The translations under genes were made by a program, and so were the position numbers. The notes beneath the pieces are model-generated. The model ran no database searches, was not told where the DNA came from, and worked only from the letters and a program-made list of their open reading frames with translations. From Paractinoplanes pyxinae (GTDB lineage: Bacteria; Actinomycetota; Actinomycetes; Mycobacteriales; Micromonosporaceae), in NCBI RefSeq assembly GCF_026626335.1, contig NZ_JAPNTZ010000010.1:124001-188000 (forward strand): a stretch of DNA of 64,000 nt, in the 5' to 3' direction. This document shows, piece after piece, positions 15,769 through 23,092 of the stretch (positions are counted from its first letter, which is position 1; each line of letters opens with the position of its first letter).

Positions 15769-16986
15769 TCAACGGCGGGCGATCAGGGCTGTGAGCAGCA
15801 GGGGTGCGGCGCACAGGGTGAACAGCAGCGGTAGCTGCAGGGGTAGGGCGAAGGCGGCGTAGAGCACTACGGCGAAGAGCTCGCCTCCGAATCCGGCCAC
15901 TGACAGGACTGTGCTTCGGGCGGGGCCGCTGATCGTGTCTTGCAGGCGGGTCTCGGCTCGGATGATCGAGTACTCGAGCACCCCGAAGGCGGCCGAGACG
16001 GCGATCATCCCGGCCAGGGGTGGTGCCAGCGCGCCACCGGCCAGCAGCGCGGCGGCCATAGGCAGGGCGGCGATCAGCGGGAACGGGCGGGCGGCTAGGG
16101 CGCTGCCGGCGGCCATGGCTAGGGCTGTGACTGCGTACAGCAAAGGGATTGCGGCGGTCGACGCGCCCTTGTCGCGGGAGAGCAGCGGCAGGTATTCGTC
16201 GAGCGCCGTGAAGCCGGGGATCAGGGCCGCGACAAGTAGGGCCATGCCGACCCGGCGGGAGCCGACGGCCTCACGTACACCGCCGCGAAGAAGCGACCAA
16301 TAGGAGCCCTCATCCTCGGCGGAGGCGGAGGAGCCGGGGGAGTCAGGACCGGCGGAGGCGGAGGAGGCGGAGGAGTCAGGACCGGCGGAGGCGAGGAAGC
16401 CGGGGGAGTCAGGACCGGCGGACTCGGAGGAGTCAGGTTCGGCGGCGGGGGAGGAGGCCGGGGAGGGGCGGTTCTCGGGCAGGCGTAGGGCCAGCGCCGC
16501 CCCGGCAACCTTGGCCGCGACGCTCAGGGCGCCGACCAAGACGTAGCCGCCCCACTGCCAGGCGGGTGTGGCGACCAGCGTGGCGGCCAGCATGGCGAGG
16601 ATCGAGAGGGTGTTGCCGCGGCCGGCCAAGCGGGCGTAGTCGTCCGCGCGGCCCTCGGCGGCCAGCTCGTCGTACAGCAGGGCCTCGAGCGACCCCGACG
16701 ACAGCGACCCACCCAGGCCCCACAGCACAAAGCCCACAGCGAAGCCCGCATACGACGGCCAGAGGACCCACAGCAGATAGCCGACCGCCGTCAGCAGCTC
16801 GCCCAGCGCGTACAGCCGCTTGCGGGACCAGGCGTCGGCGAGCGCTCCGGACGGCACCTCGGCGGCGAACGCCACCACCGACCAGAGGGCGAACAGCGAC
16901 GACACCTGGGCCGTCGTGAGGCCGGTGTCGGCGAACAGCAGCGCGTACACCGGGTAGAGCGGCACGGCCTCGGAACAGGCCCGCAC
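15769..16986 (-). CDS. MFS transporter, 5' end apparently frameshifted
   Basis: 405 aa from GTG 16986. Twelve-helix major facilitator with a motif-A like loop (PSGALADAWSRKRLYALGE) after helix 2, probably a proton-driven exporter. The N-terminus begins in the middle of helix 1 (RACSEAVPLYPVYALLF). The DNA just upstream encodes TLNL in another frame, and inserting two bases in the sequence AACCTTCTACGCG (giving AACCTCTTCTACGCG) would restore a continuous TLNLFYAVRACSEAV. The gene may therefore be a recent pseudogene, may use the internal GTG, or may carry a sequence error. The central loop is expanded by Ser/Ala/Gly/Pro/Asp repeats. Confidence 0.8.
   Translation of the reverse strand: MRACSEAVPLYPVYALLFADTGLTTAQVSSLFALWSVVAFAAEVPSGALADAWSRKRLYALGELLTAVGYLLWVLWPSYAGFAVGFVLWGLGGSLSSGSLEALLYDELAAEGRADDYARLAGRGNTLSILAMLAATLVATPAWQWGGYVLVGALSVAAKVAGAALALRLPENRPSPASSPAAEPDSSESAGPDSPGFLASAGPDSSASSASAGPDSPGSSASAEDEGSYWSLLRGGVREAVGSRRVGMALLVAALIPGFTALDEYLPLLSRDKGASTAAIPLLYAVTALAMAAGSALAARPFPLIAALPMAAALLAGGALAPPLAGMIAVSAAFGVLEYSIIRAETRLQDTISGPARSTVLSVAGFGGELFAVVLYAAFALPLQLPLLFTLCAAPLLLTALIARR
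16318..16460 (-). repeat. Imperfect tandem repeats coding the MFS central loop
   Basis: The plus strand repeats a unit like GGGGAGTCAGGACCGGCGGA four times with GGCGGAGGCGGAGGAG filler. In the MFS frame it gives three to four copies of SAGPDS(P/S) with Ser/Ala-rich spacers, between transmembrane helices 6 and 7. The array is in frame, low in complexity and likely to vary in copy number between strains. Confidence 0.8.
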
Positions 16987-17043
16987 CGCGTAGAAGGTTC
17001 AGCGTCAACGTGGAGGCGACATGCCCTCAGTCTGCCGCACCTG

Positions 17044-18126
17044 TCAACGCAATTGTGCCTCGTCGGCCGCGGCCCGGCCGGACTCCCAGCCTTCCAGGCT
17101 GTCGACCCGGCTGCCGCGCGACCGGACCGTACGCGGGAAGGCCTTTTGCATTGCCTCGCGCACTTGAAGGTCGCGGTTGCGCAGCACGGGGAGCAGGTCG
17201 GGGGACTGCTGGGTGATCTCGTGGCGCGTGGCCGAGGCCAGGCGCTCGCCGATGCGCTGCGCGTACGCCACCAGGAAGCTCCGCCGGAACGCCTTGATCC
17301 GGGCCTTGCCCTTGGCCGGCTCGTCGCGGGCCATCGCCCGGTTGGCCTGCACCAGCAGCGACGTGTAGAGCAGGTCGACGCCGTCGATGTCCGCGTCGAA
17401 GCCGAACAGCGTCGAGAAGCCCAGCTCGGGCGACCACACCGTGTGGCAGTGGTTGGCCCGGGCCACCGCGTCGAGCAGGCTTGCCTTCTCACTCTCGTAC
17501 GGGTGGTCGACGCCGATCCGCCGCGCGAACGGCACCACTTCGGCCCGGTCGGCGCTGGTCAGGGCCTCTTCGATGCTGTGCCGGGCGATCAGTTCCTGAG
17601 CTTTCGCCGAGTACGCCTCGGCCTCGGCCGGGAAGTCGGTCGACTCGGCTTTGGCCAGCAAGGCTCGCACGCGGTCGAGGATGCGATCGTCCGACCGATT
17701 TGTCCGCGTGGAAGGCGCCGCACCCGGCGGCGGGATCAGCACCTCGATGACCGGCAGCCGCCGAAGTTCCCGCAGTAGGCCGAGCGAAGAGTCGAGAAGT
17801 GTGATCCGGTCCGGCTTTTTGAGCGGGGGAGAAGCCAGCTGCGCGGCCCAACGGGGATCGACCGAAGCGAACCGGGACGCGTACGCCGCCGCGCCCGAAG
17901 CCACGAGCCCGGCCTTCACCGGATCCCCGAGCCGGGCCACCACGCGGTGCAGCTCGGCCGGCTGCCAGCCACCCTTGAACAGTCTCTCCAGCGCGTCCCG
18001 CAGCGCCCCGCCGAGCGCCGCGTCGACCTCGGCCGCCGGGGCCACGGTCAGGGCGTCCAGCCCGGCCTCGTACCCGATGGCGCCGCTCACGACGTCGCGC
18101 AGGATCTCGGGCACCGACACGCTCAA
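17044..18126 (-). CDS. DUF2786 domain protein
   Basis: 360 aa. The central part (about 150-190) has the DUF2786 pattern ILDRVRALLAKAESTDFPAE followed by AEAYSAKAQELIARHSIEEA. In this family it is followed by a SprT/metallopeptidase-like or other helical region; here the C-terminal 170 residues continue the actinobacterial family (DHPYESEKASLLDAVARANH, GFDADIDGVDLLYTSLLVQA). The N-terminal 140 residues are helical and unassigned. No HExxH is present, so protease activity is not indicated. The function of the family is unknown. Confidence 0.85.
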   Translation of the reverse strand: MSVSVPEILRDVVSGAIGYEAGLDALTVAPAAEVDAALGGALRDALERLFKGGWQPAELHRVVARLGDPVKAGLVASGAAAYASRFASVDPRWAAQLASPPLKKPDRITLLDSSLGLLRELRRLPVIEVLIPPPGAAPSTRTNRSDDRILDRVRALLAKAESTDFPAEAEAYSAKAQELIARHSIEEALTSADRAEVVPFARRIGVDHPYESEKASLLDAVARANHCHTVWSPELGFSTLFGFDADIDGVDLLYTSLLVQANRAMARDEPAKGKARIKAFRRSFLVAYAQRIGERLASATRHEITQQSPDLLPVLRNRDLQVREAMQKAFPRTVRSRGSRVDSLEGWESGRAAADEAQLR

Positions 18127-18140
18127 ACCCTAGATAACGC

Positions 18141-18173
18141 GGGTGGGCAGGACCAACGTGGCCCTGCCCACCC
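18141..18173 (-). terminator. Strong hairpin at the end of the roadblock operon
   Basis: Perfect 11-bp stem GGGTGGGCAGG / CCTGCCCACCC with an 11-nt loop, in the 64-nt gap between the last roadblock gene and the next gene on the same strand. It lacks a clear U-run, but placement and stability fit a terminator. Confidence 0.6.
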
Positions 18174-18190
18174 GGTGCGCGCGGTACGGA

Positions 18191-18562
18191 TCAGACGTCC
18201 ATGTCGTTCTCGATGCGCTTGAGCTGGTGCCGGGCCATGGCCAGGTTCGACCGGTCGCGGCGCAGCGCCACATAGAGGAACAACCCCTTGCCGGCCCGGC
18301 TCGTCAGCGGCCGGATCAGGTGGTACTGGCTGTCCAGGGTGATGAGGATGTCCTCGATCTTCTCGGTGATGTTGAGCATCTCCATCGCCCGCAGCTTGGC
18401 CCGCACCACATCGGTGTTGCCGGCCGCCGCGACCGTCAGGTCGAGTTCCTTGCCGCCGCCGACCGTGCCGAGGGCCATGCCGCTCGTGTGGTCGACCAGC
18501 GCGACGCCGACGGCGCCGTCGATCTCCATGATCTCTTTGAGTGCGGTGTCCATGTCAGCCAT
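18191..18562 (-). CDS. Roadblock/LC7 domain protein
   Basis: 123 aa, a single roadblock/LC7 domain. The order is helix MDTALKEIMEIDGAVGVALV, strand DHTSGMALGTVGG, helix DVVRAKLRAMEMLN, strands DILITLDSQYHLIRPL and GLFLYVALRRDRSNLAMAR. In bacteria such dimeric proteins (MglB, CvnB) usually regulate a small Ras-like GTPase, but none is encoded nearby. The ATG has CAGGAGG upstream. It is the last of five genes in a minus-strand run of roadblock and DUF4388 proteins; the 73-nt gap to the preceding gene allows an internal promoter. Confidence 0.88.
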   Translation of the reverse strand: MADMDTALKEIMEIDGAVGVALVDHTSGMALGTVGGGKELDLTVAAAGNTDVVRAKLRAMEMLNITEKIEDILITLDSQYHLIRPLTSRAGKGLFLYVALRRDRSNLAMARHQLKRIENDMDV

Positions 18563-18635
18563 GGAATTTGTCCTCCTGTGGGGTGGGATGGTGGTCCGCT
18601 TCTCGCGGGAGCGGACCGTTCGAACGAACGGGCTC

Positions 18636-19106
18636 TCAGCGCGCGGCCTGCCGAAGGGTCGCCATCGGGGTGCGCCGCGCCAGCGGTCCGGCCGGTCCCG
18701 TCTGGTGCGGGATCTCCGGCCGTACGGGCGGCTTGTTCTCCAACCTGAGGATCCGGACGAGGCGGCGCACGCACCGGCGCGCCTCGAGGTGCACCATGGC
18801 CAGGTTGGCGTCGCCGGTGGTGACCAGGGTGAGCAGGGCGTTCGGGCCCGCGGTGTACGAGGTGATGTAGCCCCCGTCGCACTCGACCACCGATTCGCGC
18901 AGCTCACCGTGGCTCACGGCGTACGCGAAGCGGCGGGCCAGCGCGAGATGCGCGGCGGCCAGCGCGGCGATGCTGTCGGGCTCGATGCCGTGCGCGTCGT
19001 GCGCCACCACCAGCCCGTCGGTGGTGGCCAGCACGCTGCCCGAGAGTTCATGCAGCCGTCCTCGCAGGCGGTCGAGCTCCTCGAGCACAGCCGGATCCAC
19101 CGTCAT
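18636..19106 (-). CDS. Roadblock/LC7-like protein with C-terminal extension
   Basis: 156 aa. A divergent roadblock/LC7 fold: LEELDRLRGRLHELSGSVLA, then VVAHDAHGIEPDSIAALAAA, a long helix of ALARRFAYAVSHG type, and strands ESVVECDGGYITSYTAG and ALLTLVTTGDANLAMVHLE. A basic tail of about 35 residues (RRCVRRLVRILRLENKPP...) follows and has no parallel in the two neighbouring roadblock proteins. It probably forms dimers and may partner with the DUF4388 protein encoded 36 nt upstream. Confidence 0.8.
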   Translation of the reverse strand: MTVDPAVLEELDRLRGRLHELSGSVLATTDGLVVAHDAHGIEPDSIAALAAAHLALARRFAYAVSHGELRESVVECDGGYITSYTAGPNALLTLVTTGDANLAMVHLEARRCVRRLVRILRLENKPPVRPEIPHQTGPAGPLARRTPMATLRQAAR

Positions 19107-19142
19107 CGCTGCCTCACTCCTTCTCGTGCGGGGGTGCGCGTG

Positions 19143-20174
19143 TCACCGCAAGGCCCGCAATGCGGTGCGGATGCGCTTGAGCAGGACTTCGTCGGTGCCC
19201 TGGTGCACCGGCGGGGGCTCGCCGGCCATCTCCTTGGGCAACTTGGCCCCGGGTTTGCGGCGGGCCAGCCGGGGCGGCCGGTAGGTCACCTGGTTGGCCC
19301 CGCTGTCCTCGGTGAGCGAGTGGCGTGGCGGATCAGGTGGCGGCTGGGGGGCCGGGGCCGGCACCGAGGCGCGCGCCTCGACCACGGGGGTGGCCGGTGC
19401 TTCGTCCGGCCGTACGACGGGCCGCCGCACGTCGACGGCGGTGCCCCGGGCCTGGGGCAGCCGGACGAACTCGGGAGACTCCACGCGTACCTCGGGAACT
19501 TCGATCAGGCCCAGGGCGGCCATCCGGCGCAGCTCCTGCACGGTGGCGTAGCCGGCCCGGCCCAGCAGCAGCGCCAGGTCGGCCGGTGTGCGCTGGCCGT
19601 CCGCGTTCACCAGCAGCTCCCACTGCGCCGAGGTGAGCGTCACCCGTTCCCGCGGCGGACGGGTGACCGGCGCGACCGCGTGGGTGTCGACCCTCGCGTC
19701 CGGGAAGATCTCGTCGAGCAGGCCCACCCGGCGGCCCACCTCGCGGTTGACCGCGGCCGGATCGACGTGCACCACCGGACCCAGCCAGTGCGTCGCCCCG
19801 GTCAGGAAGTCGACCGGCGCCGCGGCCGGGGAGAGCGCGAAGTAGGCCGCGTCGTAGATCGCGCCCAGCACGCACAGCTCCAGCTCGCCCTGGGTGAGGT
19901 GACCCTGTTCGACCAGCAGCCGGCCGACCCGGGCGGTCGAGGTGCCCAGGTCGAGCGCGTTCTGCCAGGTGCGGGCGGCCAGCCGGCCCGACGCGACGAG
20001 CAGCTCGCCCACCCCGGGCGCGGCCGGCGACTCGGCGTAGACGACCCGGCCCTCGAGGACGTAGACCGCGCCGCCCGGGTGGCCGCCGACCACCAGCACG
20101 CCGGTCTGCCGCTCGCCGGCCACCTGCGTGAGCAGGCGCCCCGGCGAGACGGTCTTCGAGGCTGTCACGGTCAT
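19143..20174 (-). CDS. DUF4388 domain protein with long C-terminal region
   Basis: 343 aa. The N-terminal 150 residues match DUF4388/PatA-like N-domains: TGVLVVGGHPGGAVYVLEGR, VVYAESPAAPGVGELLVASG, and an ARVGRLLVEQGHLTQGELEL segment as in cyclic-di-GMP and type IV pilus-linked regulators. A winged-helix-like part follows (LTSAQWELLVNADGQRT, DLALLLGRAGYATVQELRRM), then a Pro-rich linker and a basic C-terminus. The start ATG 20174 has GGGG 6 nt upstream; ATG 20180 is an alternative. The N-terminal half is clearly paralogous to the gene at 20658-21188, so the DUF4388-roadblock pair seems duplicated. Confidence 0.82.
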   Translation of the reverse strand: MTVTASKTVSPGRLLTQVAGERQTGVLVVGGHPGGAVYVLEGRVVYAESPAAPGVGELLVASGRLAARTWQNALDLGTSTARVGRLLVEQGHLTQGELELCVLGAIYDAAYFALSPAAAPVDFLTGATHWLGPVVHVDPAAVNREVGRRVGLLDEIFPDARVDTHAVAPVTRPPRERVTLTSAQWELLVNADGQRTPADLALLLGRAGYATVQELRRMAALGLIEVPEVRVESPEFVRLPQARGTAVDVRRPVVRPDEAPATPVVEARASVPAPAPQPPPDPPRHSLTEDSGANQVTYRPPRLARRKPGAKLPKEMAGEPPPVHQGTDEVLLKRIRTALRALR

Positions 20175-20185
20175 TCCCATCCCCG

Positions 20186-20566
20186 TTACGAAGCGACGAG
20201 TTCGTCGGCGAGCTTCTGCATGCGGCGCCGGGCCACCGCGAGGTTTCCTTGCACCCGGTCCAGCCAGACGTAGAGCACGAGCCGGCTGTCGAAGTCGGTC
20301 CGCAGCATCCGCAGCAGGTGGTAGCCGCCCGCGGTGGTGATGATCAGGTCCTCGAGCAGGTCGTGCGGCAGGGCCGAGACGTACAGCGAGCGGCTGTTCG
20401 CGGCCTGCACCACGTCGGCCGTGCCGGCCGCCGCGGCCTCGTGGTCGGAGTTCGGTGCGGCTCCCGTCGTGGCGACCGGGAAACCGGTGGTGTAGTCGAC
20501 GATGCTGGCCCCGACGGCGCCGGGGATCGCCATGGCCTCCTGCAGACAGTGGTCGACGCCGGGCAC
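20186..20566 (-). CDS. Roadblock/LC7 domain protein (second copy)
   Basis: 126 aa from GTG 20566, which has GAGGAG 5 nt upstream. Roadblock fold: LQEAMAIPGAVGASIVDYTT, then EAAAAGTADVVQAANSRSLY, then LIITTAGGYHLLRMLRTDFD and VLYVWLDRVQGNLAVARRRM. It is paralogous to the protein at 18191-18562 (shared AVG-IVD-TTG and YHLLR/YHLIRP positions). It lies between two DUF4388 genes, 11 nt before the next start, and is probably cotranscribed with them. Confidence 0.85.
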   Translation of the reverse strand: MPGVDHCLQEAMAIPGAVGASIVDYTTGFPVATTGAAPNSDHEAAAAGTADVVQAANSRSLYVSALPHDLLEDLIITTAGGYHLLRMLRTDFDSRLVLYVWLDRVQGNLAVARRRMQKLADELVAS

Positions 20567-20657
20567 ATCTCTCCTCAGCGCTGTGGTGCATCCCTTCGAT
20601 CGGTTCCGGCGTGTACGAGCCGTCACCGTGGGCCATCCTCCGGCCGGGGGAAGAGGG

Positions 20658-21188
20658 TCAGTCGCACCCGCTGTGCGTCATGGTCGACGGGCGCCTGGCG
20701 TGGCCCGGCGGGGCCGCGTTGTGGCCCCGGCCGATACGCAGGCGGTGGGCGGTGAGGTGACCGAGCCCACCCAGATCGGCGCCGTCGATCGGCCCCAGCC
20801 AATGCCTTTCCCCGGGTACGAATCGGACCGGCGCCTCGGCCGACTGCAGGAGCTCATGGGTCGCGTCAGCGATGGCCGCGACCACGCGCAGGGCGAGCTC
20901 GTTCTGCCCGATCGCGCCGTCGCGCAGCAGCAGCCGGCCGACCCGGTGGGCGCCGCGGCCCTCGGCCAGCGCGGCCTGCCACGTCGCGGCGGCGACCCGC
21001 CCGGACGCGACGAGGCGGTCGCCCAGGCCGGGGCTGGCCGGGGTTTCCGCGTACGCGATACGGCCCGCCACCAGATACAGGACGCCGCCCGGCCGTCCTC
21101 CGACGTGCAACGCGCCGGTGCGCGCGGTCTCCCCCAACTCGGTCAGCTGGCGCCGCAGGCCCGCGGTGGCCGGTGAACCTGGAATCAC
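20658..21188 (-). CDS. DUF4388 domain protein (short copy)
   Basis: 176 aa. DUF4388 domain: TGALHVGGRPGGVLYLVAGR, IAYAETPASPGLGDRLVASG, HRVGRLLLRDGAIGQNELAL, then a HWLGPIDGADLG stretch that parallels HWLGPVVHVDPA in the larger paralogue at 19143-20174. The C-terminus is short and basic. GTG 21188 is preferred, with GAGGA 8 nt upstream; an out-of-frame ATG nearby leads to an immediate stop. It is the first gene of the roadblock/DUF4388 run. A long palindrome lies 76 nt upstream of its start. Confidence 0.8.
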   Translation of the reverse strand: MIPGSPATAGLRRQLTELGETARTGALHVGGRPGGVLYLVAGRIAYAETPASPGLGDRLVASGRVAAATWQAALAEGRGAHRVGRLLLRDGAIGQNELALRVVAAIADATHELLQSAEAPVRFVPGERHWLGPIDGADLGGLGHLTAHRLRIGRGHNAAPPGHARRPSTMTHSGCD

Positions 21189-21263
21189 GGAGACATCCTC
21201 GGCGGCCCATCGAGGACCGTCGCCGCACGGACAGTGCGCCGTTTCCGGAAGAGCACAATCCAA

Positions 21264-21428
21264 GTGTCGTGTCCCGCCGTTCACGTGGGGCTGCGGCGTG
21301 GCCCAGGCGGCGCCTGACGGCGTCCGCAGAACGGCCGCATACAACCCCGGTATGCGACCGTCCTGCGGCCGACGCCAGCCACCACCTGGACCTCGCCTCG
21401 CACCCACGTGAACGGCGGGACACGACAC
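21264..21428. repeat. 165-bp near-palindromic element with 26-bp perfect inverted ends
   Basis: The left end (21264-21289, GTGTCGTGTCCCGCCGTTCA and six more bases) is repeated exactly in reverse complement at 21403-21428. The inner arms stay paired imperfectly (roughly three of four positions) down to GCATAC / GTATGC around a short AACCCCG loop centred near 21346. The whole 165 bp can fold as one hairpin or cruciform. It fills the region between two divergent genes. No target-site duplication and no second copy was seen in the window. Confidence 0.85.
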
Positions 21429-21471
21429 GGGCGCGTAACATGATCGCCACTTCTCGATGAAGGGAACGTGT

Positions 21472-21828
21472 ATGCCGAGCCAATGGGAGCAGATCGTCGT
21501 CGACGCGGAGGACCCCGCGCGGCTGGCCCGCTGGTGGGCCGAGGCGCTCGGCTACGTGATCGTGCACGAGCAGCCCGACGAGGTGGAGATCCGCCGCAGT
21601 CGTGAGGAGCTGCCCGGCCTGCTCTTCGGCGTGGCCGCCGAGGCCAAGACGGTCAAGAACCGCCTGCACATCGATCTGCGCCCGGACGACCAGGAGGCCG
21701 AGGTCGAGCGCCTGCTGGACATGGGCGCCCGGCACACCGACATCGGCCAGGGCGACGACGTGCCCTGGGTCGTGCTGGCCGACCCCGAGGGCAACGAGTT
21801 CTGCGTCCTGTCGTCGAAGCGCGAATAG
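21472..21828 (+). CDS. VOC family (glyoxalase-like) protein
   Basis: 118 aa, a single vicinal-oxygen-chelate fold protein of the actinobacterial Glyoxalase_6 type. It has the typical start QWEQIVVDAEDPARLARWWA, the middle strand NRLHIDLRPDDQEAEVERLL and the end WVVLADPEGNEFCVL, where Glu or His ligands are expected. Many relatives have no proven enzymatic role; some bind or modify small aromatic molecules. The ATG at 21472 has an AAGGGAA Shine-Dalgarno, unlike an in-frame ATG at 21457. Confidence 0.87.
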   Translation: MPSQWEQIVVDAEDPARLARWWAEALGYVIVHEQPDEVEIRRSREELPGLLFGVAAEAKTVKNRLHIDLRPDDQEAEVERLLDMGARHTDIGQGDDVPWVVLADPEGNEFCVLSSKRE

Positions 21829-21857
21829 GCCGGGCCGCGCCGCCTAGGGTTGAGTCC

Positions 21858-23072
21858 ATGCAGGCGTTCGAGGCCCAGCGCTGGATCCCCGAGCCGGCGA
21901 AGGACAGCGGTTACGGACGTACGCCGTACCAGCGCGACCGGGCCCGGGTGCTGCACTCCGCCGGGTTCCGCCGGCTCGCCGCCAAGACCCAGGTGCACAC
22001 GGCCGGGTCGGACGACTTCCTGCGCACGAGGCTGACCCACTCCCTCGAGGTGGCGCAGATCTCCCGCGAGATGGGCGAACGCCTGGGCTGCGACCCCGAT
22101 GTCGTCGACGTGGCCGGCCTCGCCCACGACCTGGGCCACCCGCCGTTCGGGCACAACGGCGAGCACGCGCTGCACCAGGTGGCCGAGCCGTGCGGCGGCT
22201 TCGAGGGCAACGCCCAGACCCTGCGGGTGCTGACCCGGCTCGAGGCCAAGGTGCCCGGGGCCGGGCTCAACCTGACCCGGGCCTCGCTCGACGCCAGCTG
22301 CAAATATCCCTGGGGCTTCGAGCCGGGCCGGCGCAAGTTCGGGGTGTACGCCGATGACCGGCCCGTCTTCGACTGGATGCGCCCGGCCGAGCTGGGGGAG
22401 CGGCGCTGCCTGGAGGCTCAGGTCATGGACTGGGCCGACGACGTGGCGTACTCGGTGCACGACGTCGAGGACGGGGTGCACGGCGAGTACATCAAGCTGC
22501 TGCCGCTGCTCAACGACCCCGACGAGCGGGCCGCCCTGTGCGCCGACGTGTCCGGCACGTACTCCGACGAGCCGCCCGGGGAGCTGGCCGCCGCCCTCGA
22601 CCAGCTGCTGGCCGACCCGGTGGTGACCGAGGTCGCCCGGTACGACGGCAGCTACGCCGCCCAGGTCGGTCTCAAACGGATGACCAGCGTGCTGACCGGC
22701 CGGTTCGTCGCCTCGGCGGTCGGCGCGACGCAGAGCCGGTACGGCACTGCTCCGGTGCGCCGGTACGACGCCGACCTCATCGTGCCGCGCACTGTGCGTA
22801 ATCAGTGTGCGCTGCTCAAGGGGATGGCGTTGCGCTACGTGATGCGGACGAGAGCGGCCGAGGGCTGGTACGAGGAACAGCGGGTGATCTTGATTGAGCT
22901 GGTGGGGGCTTTGATGCGTACGCCGGAGGCTCTTGACCCGGTCTTTTCCCCGCTCTTTCAGGCTGCGCAGAGTGACGCCGAGGCCCTGCGAGTGGTGATC
23001 GACCAGGTGGCGTCGCTCACCGACACGGCCGCCGTGAACTGGCACCGGACCCTGGTGGCAGCCCGGGCCTGA
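21858..23072 (+). CDS. dgt: Deoxyguanosinetriphosphate triphosphohydrolase (Dgt family)
   Basis: 404 aa. HD-domain phosphohydrolase that converts dGTP to deoxyguanosine and triphosphate. Metal-binding HD motifs: TRLTHSLEVAQISREMG near residue 55, AHDLGHPPFGHNGEHAL near 90, and a later Asp in DWADDVAYSVHDVEDG near 195. The N-terminal YQRDRARVLHSAGFRRLAAK signature is typical of actinobacterial Dgt-like proteins. It lies just upstream of dnaG, an order often seen in actinobacteria that links nucleotide control with replication. Confidence 0.95.
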   Translation: MQAFEAQRWIPEPAKDSGYGRTPYQRDRARVLHSAGFRRLAAKTQVHTAGSDDFLRTRLTHSLEVAQISREMGERLGCDPDVVDVAGLAHDLGHPPFGHNGEHALHQVAEPCGGFEGNAQTLRVLTRLEAKVPGAGLNLTRASLDASCKYPWGFEPGRRKFGVYADDRPVFDWMRPAELGERRCLEAQVMDWADDVAYSVHDVEDGVHGEYIKLLPLLNDPDERAALCADVSGTYSDEPPGELAAALDQLLADPVVTEVARYDGSYAAQVGLKRMTSVLTGRFVASAVGATQSRYGTAPVRRYDADLIVPRTVRNQCALLKGMALRYVMRTRAAEGWYEEQRVILIELVGALMRTPEALDPVFSPLFQAAQSDAEALRVVIDQVASLTDTAAVNWHRTLVAARA

Positions 23073-23092
23073 GGCGAGGCAGGATGTATGCC

